A stretch of 12,608 nucleotides of DNA from the NCBI GenBank assembly GCA_964196275.1, contig CAXMSN010000115.1, positions 1-12,608 on the forward strand. The letters run 5' to 3'. Below are positions 6,694 through 12,608 of the stretch, one piece after another. A program made the position numbers and the translations under genes. Every line of letters begins with the position of its first letter. The first letter of the stretch is position 1. The stretch is from UBA5794 sp964196275 (GTDB taxonomy: Bacteria > Actinomycetota > Acidimicrobiia > Spongiisociales > UBA5794). The notes under the pieces were generated by a model. That model was given only the letters and a program-made list of their open reading frames with translations. It did not search any database and was not told where the DNA came from.

Positions 6694-6735
6694 TTCTCCA
6701 CATATCCACAGCTATCCACAGGACCTTGTGCACAA
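6694..6735 (+). promoter_or_regulatory. cluster of DnaA-box-like 9-mers
   Basis: Four 9-mers close to the DnaA box TTATCCACA: TTCTCCACA (6694-6702), ATATCCACA (6702-6710), CTATCCACA (6712-6720) and TTGTGCACA (6726-6734). The last fits the relaxed consensus TTRTNCACA and is part of the palindrome TTGTGCACAA, so it reads on both strands. The first three each have one mismatch. I see no AT-rich unwinding element and no dnaA or dnaN gene, so this is called a candidate DnaA-binding site, not an origin. Confidence 0.45.
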
Positions 6736-6743
6736 CCTCCTGT

Positions 6744-6771
6744 GCGAAAGTTCCCGACGGGAACTTTTCGC
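6744..6771 (-). terminator. hairpin terminator of the MshA operon
   Basis: GCGAAAGTTCCC (6744-6755) pairs with GGGAACTTTTCGC (6759-6771) around a GAC triloop, with one bulged base. It begins 3 nt after the stop codon of the mshA-like gene on the minus strand. The stem is strong, but no clear T-run follows, as is common for actinobacterial terminators. Confidence 0.6.
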
Positions 6772-6774
6772 GGC

Positions 6775-8004
6775 TCAGGCGGAGATGCCTTCGTACAGTT
6801 CGACGAGTCTGTTCGCTGTGGCGTCCCATGAGAATCGCTTCGAGAACTCCGTCGCACCCTCCGAGAGGCGCTCAGCGAAGCTCGGATGTTCGATGACCGC
6901 CTTCATCGCAGCGGCGAACGAGCGTGGGTCGTTGCCATCGACAAGCAGTCCGCTCTCCGATGCCGAAACGATGTACGCGAGCCCACCGGAGTTCGATGCA
7001 ACTACAGGAGTCCCGCAGGCCTGTGCTTCGGCGGCTACAAGCCCGAACGACTCGGATCGTGATGGGACGATCACGACGTCAGCAGCCCTGTAGTAATCGG
7101 TGAGTATCGCGTGGGGGACTGGATCGATGAAGTGAACGCCGTCATCGACGTTTCGTTCGGCCGCTAGCGCAGCACATCGAGCGAGTTCGGCCTCGCCGTC
7201 ACCGCCGCTCGCACCACCGATGATCTGAAGAACGGGTTTCCCGAACGCAGGGTCCAGTGACTCGCGGAGGTGGGCGTACGCATCGACCGCGAGCGCCGTG
7301 CCTTTGTGGGACTGGATTCTTCCGGCGAACAGGATCGTTGGATCCGAACCGGTACCGAGCCTCTCTCTGGCAAGCCACTTGTCTCCGGGCGAGAACATGC
7401 TGTGGTCCACCCCTGGTGGTGAAACACACAGGCGCTCGGGTGACGCTCCGTAGTGCTCAAGCAGGTCGTCGAACTCGAAAGGTGTCGAGGCGATCACGCA
7501 GTCGGACTGGGAAATGACCTCCTCCTCGGTGAGGAGCCGTTCGGCGCTCGATGGGGCCTCGGAGTATGCCCTCGTCAGGTCTTTGACCTTCCCGAGCGTG
7601 TGGAACGAGTTTGCGAGAGGGATCCCGTACTTGTTCTTGATACGGACGCCGGTCCGCCCAGACAGCCAGTAGTGGCTGTGGACGAGATCGAACGATTCGT
7701 CGTTGTCGTCTATCCATGCCATGACGCCGGTTGCGAACTCTGGGGCGTGTGGCTTCATCGCTGACGTGCTCAGTGGACCCGCTGGCCCGGCATCGATCTG
7801 AACGACGCGGTACCCGTCCTCGACCTCCGTGACGGTCTCGAGGACGGGGTCTGCCCTTCGAGTGAACGTTGTGATCTCGATGCCTCGCCTTGCCATCGTT
7901 CGCGCCAGCCGGTCGAGATAGACATTCATGCCCCCTGCGTCGCCTGTCCCCGGTTGCAGGAGAGGTGACGTGTGCATGGCGATATACGCAACCTTCGATA
8001 TCAC
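6775..8004 (-). CDS. mshA: MshA-like glycosyltransferase (D-inositol-3-phosphate glycosyltransferase)
   Basis: A 409-aa GT-B glycosyltransferase of family 4. MshA transfers GlcNAc from UDP-GlcNAc to 1D-myo-inositol 3-phosphate, the first step of mycothiol synthesis, in the cytoplasm. Seen here: the N-terminal nucleotide-loop motif MHTSPLLQPGTGDAGGMNVY (residues 10-29), VHSHYWLSG, FHTLGKVK, PPGVDHSMFSPG, the inter-domain LFAGRIQSHKG, and the C-terminal ESFGLVAAEAQACGTPVVAS containing the EX7E signature. These are the hallmarks of MshA rather than a generic GT4, although other MshA-like sugar transferases cannot be excluded. The GTG start overlaps the GNAT stop as GTGA, with AGGGGAG 6 nt upstream. 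It is the last gene of the operon and is followed by a hairpin. Confidence 0.78.
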   Translation of the reverse strand: MISKVAYIAMHTSPLLQPGTGDAGGMNVYLDRLARTMARRGIEITTFTRRADPVLETVTEVEDGYRVVQIDAGPAGPLSTSAMKPHAPEFATGVMAWIDDNDESFDLVHSHYWLSGRTGVRIKNKYGIPLANSFHTLGKVKDLTRAYSEAPSSAERLLTEEEVISQSDCVIASTPFEFDDLLEHYGASPERLCVSPPGVDHSMFSPGDKWLARERLGTGSDPTILFAGRIQSHKGTALAVDAYAHLRESLDPAFGKPVLQIIGGASGGDGEAELARCAALAAERNVDDGVHFIDPVPHAILTDYYRAADVVIVPSRSESFGLVAAEAQACGTPVVASNSGGLAYIVSASESGLLVDGNDPRSFAAAMKAVIEHPSFAERLSEGATEFSKRFSWDATANRLVELYEGISA

Positions 8005-8915
8005 GGAAGTCTCCCCTCGATCACGTAGAGCGGGCGGCTGAGGGCGCCCATGTGGAACTTGTAGCGCTGGTCGCCCTTCAAGAAGTCGAACACCTTCGCC
8101 CCCCGCTCGATCTGGGCCTCAATCATCGACGCTACGAGGACGATTCCCGGAGAGCTTCCTGAAGCATCGATGTCGTACGCCGAGTTGTAGTAGAAGTAGC
8201 CGTCGTCGGTCTCGAATCCGAAGGCGGCTGCTCGCATGACGCCGTCACACATGAGCCCGTGGATTGTTGCATCGGCCGCGGTCACCAGGTCCTCGAAGTA
8301 CGCCTCCATCTCGGACGTCATGAAGGCACCCTTGTCGCCCGCCGACGTGCGGTGCATCTCACAGAACAGTCCGACTGCTTCTGCGCCCATGCGCTCGATG
8401 GTTGGTGTTCCGAGGCTCTCTTCGAGCCTTCTCCGCTTGCGCCGTACTTCGTGCCGTTCCTTCTTTGCGAGGCCGCTGAACCACTCATCGGATGATGACG
8501 GCAATTCCATCACGGCTGCCGCATCGTGCTCGACCTGTGAGGTTGGAGCACCGAGTGCCTCGAGCGACCGGGACACGATGTCTGCAACCTCTCGCGGCAT
8601 CGAGTCGAACCGGTACGAGTGTCCACTGTGTCCCGAGAGTACGTCACTGAGCAACTGTTCGAAGGCTGCACCGATCGGCGAGTGGTAATCGGTCAGGTTC
8701 TCCTGGCCGACGAAGGAGATGTGGGTGTCCGCGACACTGAGCGCCACCACGTTGGGCCCATCGGAGGCGGTGATGAGTTCGGCTTCGGATGCAGATCTGT
8801 GATGCCACACGGTCTCAAGGAACGGGCGGAAGGGGAATGGTCCAAGCAGTTTCGCCACCGTGTCCCCCGAAGACGGGAACGAGGACCATGTCCGCGAGGT
8901 CGTGAGCGAACTCAT
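8001..8915 (-). CDS. BioF2-type GNAT acyltransferase-like protein
   Basis: A 304-aa protein of the CelD/BcsL group (acetyltransferase GNAT fold, BioF2-like domain). Characteristic segments are KKERHEVRRKRRRLEE in the middle, a conserved DGYFYYNSAYD strand pair, and the C-terminal FDFLKGDQRYKFHMGA, which matches the D-[FL]-x-x-G-x-x-x-Y-K signature of the family. Relatives are found in polysaccharide, peptidoglycan-crosslink or lipid biosynthesis loci and are presumed to transfer an acyl or aminoacyl group. The substrate is unknown. The ATG overlaps the asparaginase stop as ATGA with no strong ribosome site, so translation probably depends on coupling. Its direct link to MshA suggests a role with a glycosylated or mycothiol-related metabolite, but this is inference. 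Confidence 0.75.
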   Translation of the reverse strand: MSSLTTSRTWSSFPSSGDTVAKLLGPFPFRPFLETVWHHRSASEAELITASDGPNVVALSVADTHISFVGQENLTDYHSPIGAAFEQLLSDVLSGHSGHSYRFDSMPREVADIVSRSLEALGAPTSQVEHDAAAVMELPSSSDEWFSGLAKKERHEVRRKRRRLEESLGTPTIERMGAEAVGLFCEMHRTSAGDKGAFMTSEMEAYFEDLVTAADATIHGLMCDGVMRAAAFGFETDDGYFYYNSAYDIDASGSSPGIVLVASMIEAQIERGAKVFDFLKGDQRYKFHMGALSRPLYVIEGRLP

Positions 8916-9844
8916 ACGCCGAAGAGTTCCCAGGCGCCGACCGGTTGGCCGGCACCGATCACCGAGGGAGTGCGCACATCCGCCAATGCTTCGTCCATGG
9001 CAGCGGTGAGCATGCCAAGTCTGTCAGCGACCTCAAGAACCGCGGCCGAGACGGCGGCCCGGCTTCCTGACCTGGACTTTGCAGCGATTCCGATTCCTGC
9101 CCGTTCCAGGGCGAGCGATCCCTCGGCTCCGTACTTGACCGGCCCACCCCATTGGAGCGCGATCTTCCCGGAGGGGCGGACGTTGTCCCTCACCAAAGCT
9201 CCGAACCGCGTCATGGCAGATGCGATGGGCGCCATCTCCGGGTCGGTTCCGAGCCGTTGGAATGCGCGTGCGAGCCCCGTGACGGTGCCCTGCAGAGTTG
9301 GCCCTCCGCAGCCATCGACTCCCACGGGCTCAGGTTCCACACCTGAGAATTCCCGCATGACCTCCACGACCGATCGCTGGATCGGGTGCCCATCTTCGAG
9401 GTAGCTACCCGTGTCCCAGCCGGCGGTGACACACGCTGCGAGCCACCCTGCGTGTTTCCCGGAGCAGGTGTGGAGAATCCGCTCGGAACTCGTGTTTCCT
9501 CTGGCCGCGAGCATTCGGTCGGCTTCGCGAACCTCTGGACGGTCGGTCGGACACCTGAGGTCGTCCTCGCTCAACCCTGCGTCCGTGAGAATGGCACGGA
9601 CGATCGCGATGTGGACGGGGAATCCGCCATGGCTTGAACACGACAGCGCAAGGTGCTCGGGCGGAAGTTCGAGCCCTGCGCGACGAGCAGCGAGCGCCTG
9701 GAAGGGCTTGTTCGAAGACCTGTAGAACATCGGAAGCTCTGGGTCTCCCGATGAGAAGATCACCGAGCCGTTTGTGTCGACGGCGACGGCGTCAACGTCC
9801 TCGAACGATTCTGCGAGTCCCGCTCGGACCCTTGCGAACTGCAC
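8912..9844 (-). CDS. class 3 (Rhizobium etli type) L-asparaginase
   Basis: A 310-aa protein of the Asparaginase_II family (PF06089 type), which hydrolyses L-asparagine to aspartate and ammonia and is unrelated to E. coli AnsA/AnsB. The structurally studied R. etli enzyme uses a Ser-x-x-Lys pair and a Cys/Lys/Cys zinc site. Here RSSNKP gives S43 and K46; SSH lies at 70-72; CSGKH gives C127 and K130; DGCGGP gives C179. GGPVKYGAEG near the C-terminus corresponds to the conserved lysine region. All key positions appear intact, so an active enzyme is expected. The length is near the family norm of about 330. The GTG start is 2 nt after the stop of the RsiG-like gene and is followed by the GNAT gene with a 4-bp overlap. 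Confidence 0.85.
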   Translation of the reverse strand: MQFARVRAGLAESFEDVDAVAVDTNGSVIFSSGDPELPMFYRSSNKPFQALAARRAGLELPPEHLALSCSSHGGFPVHIAIVRAILTDAGLSEDDLRCPTDRPEVREADRMLAARGNTSSERILHTCSGKHAGWLAACVTAGWDTGSYLEDGHPIQRSVVEVMREFSGVEPEPVGVDGCGGPTLQGTVTGLARAFQRLGTDPEMAPIASAMTRFGALVRDNVRPSGKIALQWGGPVKYGAEGSLALERAGIGIAAKSRSGSRAAVSAAVLEVADRLGMLTAAMDEALADVRTPSVIGAGQPVGAWELFGV

Positions 9845-9846
9845 GG

Positions 9847-10389
9847 CTACTTCGCAGACAGCAGTTCGTCTGCGTCCGCAGTGCCATCCCGGTAGCGCTT
9901 CGTGAGTTCCGAGGTGATCAAGTCGTAAGCGTTGTAGACGGCACGACGCTGGATCGACACCTCGTGTTCCGATGCTGCGAGACCCTCGCGGATCTCGATG
10001 AGTTCTTCGTCGCCGAGGCGAGGCAAACGGATGAGAAAATCGTCCGCCAATGCCTTGTCCACCTCTCGGCGACCAGCCCCTGCGAACTCCGGGGTCTCGA
10101 GCGATAGTTCCTTGTCCAAAGCGTTCGTCGTTGTGCCGCTCGGTCCGTCGCTCAGGATGTCTGGCAGCGCCTCGATGAGCGAGCGGGTCTCGTTGCCAGC
10201 TCTGCGGCTCAGTTCGAAGTCAAGGAGATCCATGCGCCCATGGAGGATCCTGCGGTAATACGAGAACTCGGTGTCGAGGTCGTCGAGCATGGACCGTCGC
10301 GAGCGGATCTCATCGGTCTCGAGGCTCTCGAGGTTCTCGGTGAAGCCGGCGTCCATCACCCTGTCGATTCGTCTGCGCTGCTGTGTCAT
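9847..10389 (-). CDS. RsiG-like c-di-GMP-binding anti-sigma family protein
   Basis: A 180-aa, mostly helical protein without membrane segments. RsiG (formerly AmfC) holds the sporulation sigma factor WhiG inactive when bound to c-di-GMP, which it grips through the motif E(X)3S(X)2R(X)3Q(X)3D in its coiled-coil helices. Here the first helix has D39-x3-S43-x2-R46-x3-H50-x3-D54 within SYYRRILHGRMD, and a later helix has E141-x3-S145-x2-R148-x3-Y152-x3-D156. Ser, Arg and Asp are kept in both; Gln is His or Tyr, and Glu is Asp in the first. An acidic linker separates them. AGGGGA lies before the ATG. No WhiG-type sigma gene is in the window. It may be a divergent regulator with another partner. 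Confidence 0.72.
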   Translation of the reverse strand: MTQQRRRIDRVMDAGFTENLESLETDEIRSRRSMLDDLDTEFSYYRRILHGRMDLLDFELSRRAGNETRSLIEALPDILSDGPSGTTTNALDKELSLETPEFAGAGRREVDKALADDFLIRLPRLGDEELIEIREGLAASEHEVSIQRRAVYNAYDLITSELTKRYRDGTADADELLSAK

Positions 10390-10413
10390 TCTCGCTCCCC
10401 TGGTGCGTTCAAT

Positions 10414-11559
10414 TTAGCAAGATGCTCGCACCGTAGGGTACGGGTTGACAGCGACGCCGTTCGGCCTGATCTCGAAGTGGAGATGTGGCGACGTATATCT
10501 GGCGTTTCCCGAGTTCCCGAGGTAGCCGACGATGTCGCCCTTCTTCACCCTCTGGCCCGATCCTATGTTCGTCGGATGACTCTGAAGGTGTGCGTAGTAG
10601 TACACGACGCCGTTGTCGGAGTAGATGTGGGTCGAAAGCCCGCCAAGACTGTTCGAGGAGAACCTGACCCTGCCATCGACAACCGCGACCAGAGGGGTGT
10701 TGCGAGCATTGAACATGTCGACACCCTTGTGCGTGCGACCACCGCTCCTTCGTGCGCCCCAAGTGTTGGAGAACGATGCACCACCTTGGACAGGGCACTG
10801 GAACCCAGGGGTCACGTTCGGCTCAGCTCCGCCGGCCCTGCCCGGCGCCTGGGAGGCCGCTTCGGCCTGCTGTCGTTTGATCCGATCGTCTTCGATCCTC
10901 TTCTGCCTGATCTCTGATTTCAGATTGGAGATGGCGGTGCCGAGTGCATCGTCTGCGTGGTCGAGGATGTGCTGCTGCTCGACGTACAGTGCATCGATCT
11001 CTGAGACCAGGTCCGCTGCCTCGTCTTCTGCGATCTGGACCCCAGCAGCGTGAATCTCCAGCTCGGCTGTTGACCGATCGACTTGTCGTGAAATGGCCCC
11101 AAGGCTGTCGAAGGCAGCGAGCTCGACCTCCGTCGCTCTGCCAAGGAGCGCCTGGCTGGTCACGAGGTCCTGGATGCTTGCAGCTGAGAAGGCCGAACCG
11201 ATCATGTTCGTTTGACCACTCGTGTACGCCTCGATGACGATCCGCTTCGCCGACTCCTGAAGCGAGTCAGCGTCAGAGCGATATCGAGTGACGGCATCCT
11301 CCATGCGGGCCTTGCGACGCTGGAGGTCTTCGAGTTCGTGGCTGATCGCTTGGTACTCGATCACCGCCTCGTCAAGCCGGGCCGATGCTGCCGCGTACGC
11401 CTGGTACGCCGTGGACCTGCGGGCTTCGGCAATGGCCTTCGTTCGCTCCGCTTTGTCTACGTCCGCCTGAGTTTGTGCGGACGCGGAAATAGGGACAATC
11501 GAGAGAAGACCGATCGCCAAGAAGAGTGTCAGCCAGCGTTGAACGCGAAAACGTGACAT
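10414..11559 (-). CDS. secreted M23 (LytM) peptidase with N-terminal coiled coil
   Basis: A 381-aa protein from the ATG at 11559. The signal peptide is residues 1-28 (RFRVQRW then a hydrophobic core ending SASA). A long charged coiled coil of about 200 residues follows, as in EnvC/NlpD-type and actinobacterial cell-wall hydrolases. A short Ala/Pro/Gly linker leads to the LytM domain, with zinc ligands H277 and D281 (HKGVD) and H361 (in HLHFE), plus H324 (YYAHL) and H359 as the other catalytic histidines. All are present, so the domain should cleave peptidoglycan stem or cross-bridge peptides outside the membrane. The upstream TTG at 11589 is less likely because it adds residues before the signal peptide. 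First gene of the five-gene operon; the next gene follows after 24 bp. Confidence 0.88.
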   Translation of the reverse strand: MSRFRVQRWLTLFLAIGLLSIVPISASAQTQADVDKAERTKAIAEARRSTAYQAYAAASARLDEAVIEYQAISHELEDLQRRKARMEDAVTRYRSDADSLQESAKRIVIEAYTSGQTNMIGSAFSAASIQDLVTSQALLGRATEVELAAFDSLGAISRQVDRSTAELEIHAAGVQIAEDEAADLVSEIDALYVEQQHILDHADDALGTAISNLKSEIRQKRIEDDRIKRQQAEAASQAPGRAGGAEPNVTPGFQCPVQGGASFSNTWGARRSGGRTHKGVDMFNARNTPLVAVVDGRVRFSSNSLGGLSTHIYSDNGVVYYYAHLQSHPTNIGSGQRVKKGDIVGYLGNSGNARYTSPHLHFEIRPNGVAVNPYPTVRASC

Positions 11560-11567
11560 GGCCCAGC

Positions 11568-11573
11568 AGGCTA
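11568..11573 (-). promoter_or_regulatory. putative -10 box of the M23-MshA operon
   Basis: TAGCCT on the minus strand ends 8 nt before the ATG at 11559, with no Shine-Dalgarno sequence in between. This suggests a leaderless start for the operon's first gene. It is the same hexamer as before the acyl-CoA synthetase. No clear -35. Confidence 0.4.
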
Positions 11574-11609
11574 GTGGAGGGTTCCGCAAAGCGGAGAAGA
11601 AATTCCAGA

Positions 11610-11722
11610 GGACGACGGACCGAGCATCTGGCTAGCCGCAGCCTTGAGCGACTGGTCTCCGGTCCGTAGTCCGTCAGGGAGCGCAGCGACCGATCCGTCG
11701 TCCGGAGCGAGCGGTAGCGAAC
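11610..11722 (+). repeat. intergenic repeat, copy C (degenerate heptads with GC-rich motif)
   Basis: GGTCTCC, GGTCCGT, AGTCCGT at 11654-11674 continue the 7-bp pattern of copies A and B. They are followed by GGGAGCGCAGCGACCGA (11677-11693) and GGAGCGAGCGGTAGCGAAC (11704-11722), both related to the GC-rich end of copy A. The block is also bounded by an inverted repeat: GGACGACGGACCG (11610-11622) against CGATCCGTCGTCC (11691-11703), 12 of 13 pairing. It fills the gap between the M23 gene and the next gene on the same strand and may double as a terminator. Confidence 0.7.
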
Positions 11723-11724
11723 GT

Positions 11725-12510
11725 CTACGACCAGCGGATTCGGTGGTTCTTGTGCCAGATTTCGAACAGATCGTGGTCGCCCGTGACCGTCACGTTCGAG
11801 TCATCACCGCGGTTCCACACCGCCAGGTAGAGGTCGCGTGCGTCTCCGGTGAGGGTGACATCTGCAGGCCCATCGTCGCGAGATGTGGTGATGCCATCCG
11901 GTGCGAGCGTTACCTGCCAGCTGTCCCCCGTATCGGTTGCGCGAACGACCATCGTCTTCGTACTTTCGACGGGGAAGGCGCTGGCTCGTGGCGCGAATGC
12001 CGCGAGTAGTTCATCGATTCCGTCAGCGGCGAATGCGGGGTCGAACTCGGTGACGATACCGGCAGCGTTCTCGGCGTCGAACCTATGTATCGCTGTTTCG
12101 TGGGCTTGGCGTCTGGCCCACATCGCCAGCGGCGACGGCGCAGGGAGAAAGGTGAAGGACTCCACGTCGAGCGGCGCCGATTCCAGTGCGTCAACCAGGT
12201 TGGCGTTGGTCGCCAGGTAGTGGTCAATGAGTTGGTCGTCGTCCGGCCAGAAGATGCCGAGATCTGGCCAGAAGGCTGCGAGCTCAGCGAGGTCGTCGAC
12301 CCAGGGCTTGTCGTGGGGTTGGGCGACGTGAGCCGCAGCCCACAAGTGGATCTCACTGAGGTGCCGAAGCAGTTCTCGCATGTCCCAGCCGGGGCATGTC
12401 GGAATATCTACGTCGAGTCCGACCTGCTCGGCCGCTTGTGCGAGGAGCTTGGCTTCCTGGCCAACTGCAGTGCTGTTCGCAACATTCCAGATCGAGATGT
12501 TCAAGAGCAT
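11725..12510 (-). CDS. maleylpyruvate isomerase family (mycothiol-dependent) enzyme
   Basis: A 261-aa protein of the MDMPI family: an N-terminal DinB-like four-helix metal-binding domain and a C-terminal SCP2-like domain. In Corynebacterium maleylpyruvate isomerase the zinc ligands are His52, Glu144 and His148; the corresponding residues here are H50 (CPGWDMRELLRHL), E137 and H141 (AHETAIHRFD), all present. Such enzymes use mycothiol in isomerisation or conjugation; the substrate here is unknown because the family is broad. The C-terminal SWQVTLAPDG and ADVTLTGDARDLYLAVW fit the usual second domain. The start is uncertain: ATG 12510 or TTG 12504, both overlapping the divergent gene; a start at 12600 would add 30 unlikely residues. 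Single gene, separated from the M23 operon by repeat C. Confidence 0.8.
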   Translation of the reverse strand: MLLNISIWNVANSTAVGQEAKLLAQAAEQVGLDVDIPTCPGWDMRELLRHLSEIHLWAAAHVAQPHDKPWVDDLAELAAFWPDLGIFWPDDDQLIDHYLATNANLVDALESAPLDVESFTFLPAPSPLAMWARRQAHETAIHRFDAENAAGIVTEFDPAFAADGIDELLAAFAPRASAFPVESTKTMVVRATDTGDSWQVTLAPDGITTSRDDGPADVTLTGDARDLYLAVWNRGDDSNVTVTGDHDLFEIWHKNHRIRWS

Positions 12511-12608
12511 TGAGCGATGGATCGACTTCGCCCGTGAAGAGATCAACGAGTGGCCGACGACGAAGCAGCTCGGTATGACCGACCGCACCGAGGAACTCAC
12601 CCGCCTGC
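12497..12608 (+). CDS. N-terminus of an unidentified protein (cut by window end)
   Basis: Thirty-seven codons from the ATG at 12497 to the window edge, open throughout. The peptide begins MFKSIERWIDFAREEINEW and continues with charged, helix-forming residues; it looks like real coding sequence, whereas the opposite strand here reads as implausible protein. I do not recognise the family. The ribosome site is weak. An in-frame GTG at 12470 is an alternative start, but it would lie deeper inside the divergent gene. Transcribed away from the maleylpyruvate isomerase family gene. Confidence 0.5.
   Translation, partial: MFKSIERWIDFAREEINEWPTTKQLGMTDRTEELTRL

Larger units (their letters stand above)
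6399..6774. other. 376-bp gene-free region
   Basis: No convincing gene. It holds, in order, heptad repeat copy B (6426-6474), about 215 bp in which I recognise no protein, tRNA or known RNA, then the DnaA-box-like cluster (6694-6735) and the hairpin (6744-6771). The promoter of the VOC gene should lie in its left end but I could not assign it. Confidence 0.6.

Noticed and set aside
6536..7093. 185-aa open frame on the plus strand
   Set aside because: More than half is antisense to the C-terminus of MshA and the rest crosses the DnaA-like cluster and hairpin; composition is not protein-like.

Overview
The window looks like a chromosomal segment of a high-GC actinobacterium (Actinomycetota). 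The evidence is a mycothiol glycosyltransferase (MshA-like), an enzyme of the mycothiol-dependent maleylpyruvate isomerase family, an RsiG-like (WhiG anti-sigma family) protein, frequent GTG starts and TANNNT -10 motifs placed for leaderless mRNAs. A deep-branching lineage such as Acidimicrobiia is possible, but that is inference. No rRNA, tRNA, insertion sequence, phage gene or CRISPR array was seen.

Layout. (1) Positions 1-1819, minus strand: a three-gene operon of a secreted, C-terminally anchored protein, an 83-aa two-helix membrane protein translationally coupled to it, and an MFS transporter cut by the window edge. (2) Divergent from it at 1903-3732, plus strand: an AMP-forming acyl-CoA synthetase closely resembling the plant AAE17/AAE18 type. 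(3) 3789-5787, plus strand: a channel-like membrane protein followed by a Clp1/Grc3-type P-loop protein. (4) 5788-6774: a glyoxalase-like (VOC) gene on the minus strand, flanked by two inverted copies of a 7-bp-period intergenic repeat, then a gene-free stretch with four DnaA-box-like 9-mers and a hairpin. (5) 11559-6775, minus strand: a tight five-gene operon of M23 peptidase, RsiG-like protein, class 3 L-asparaginase, BioF2-type GNAT protein and MshA, ending at the hairpin. (6) 11590-11724: a third repeat copy. (7) 12510-11725, minus strand: a mycothiol-dependent-family enzyme, with a divergent plus-strand gene starting inside or next to its 5' end and running off the window.

MshA makes the first mycothiol intermediate, and the maleylpyruvate-isomerase family often uses mycothiol, so the two ends of the right half may be biochemically linked. 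The M23/RsiG-like/asparaginase/GNAT/MshA operon joins envelope remodelling, a probable c-di-GMP-responsive regulator and thiol or amino-acid metabolism. No function is claimed for the whole. The most interesting items are the RsiG-like protein with two near-complete c-di-GMP signature motifs, the inverted heptad repeats around one gene, the DnaA-box cluster away from any dnaA gene in view, and the pairing of a degenerate-pore membrane protein with a Clp1-like kinase.
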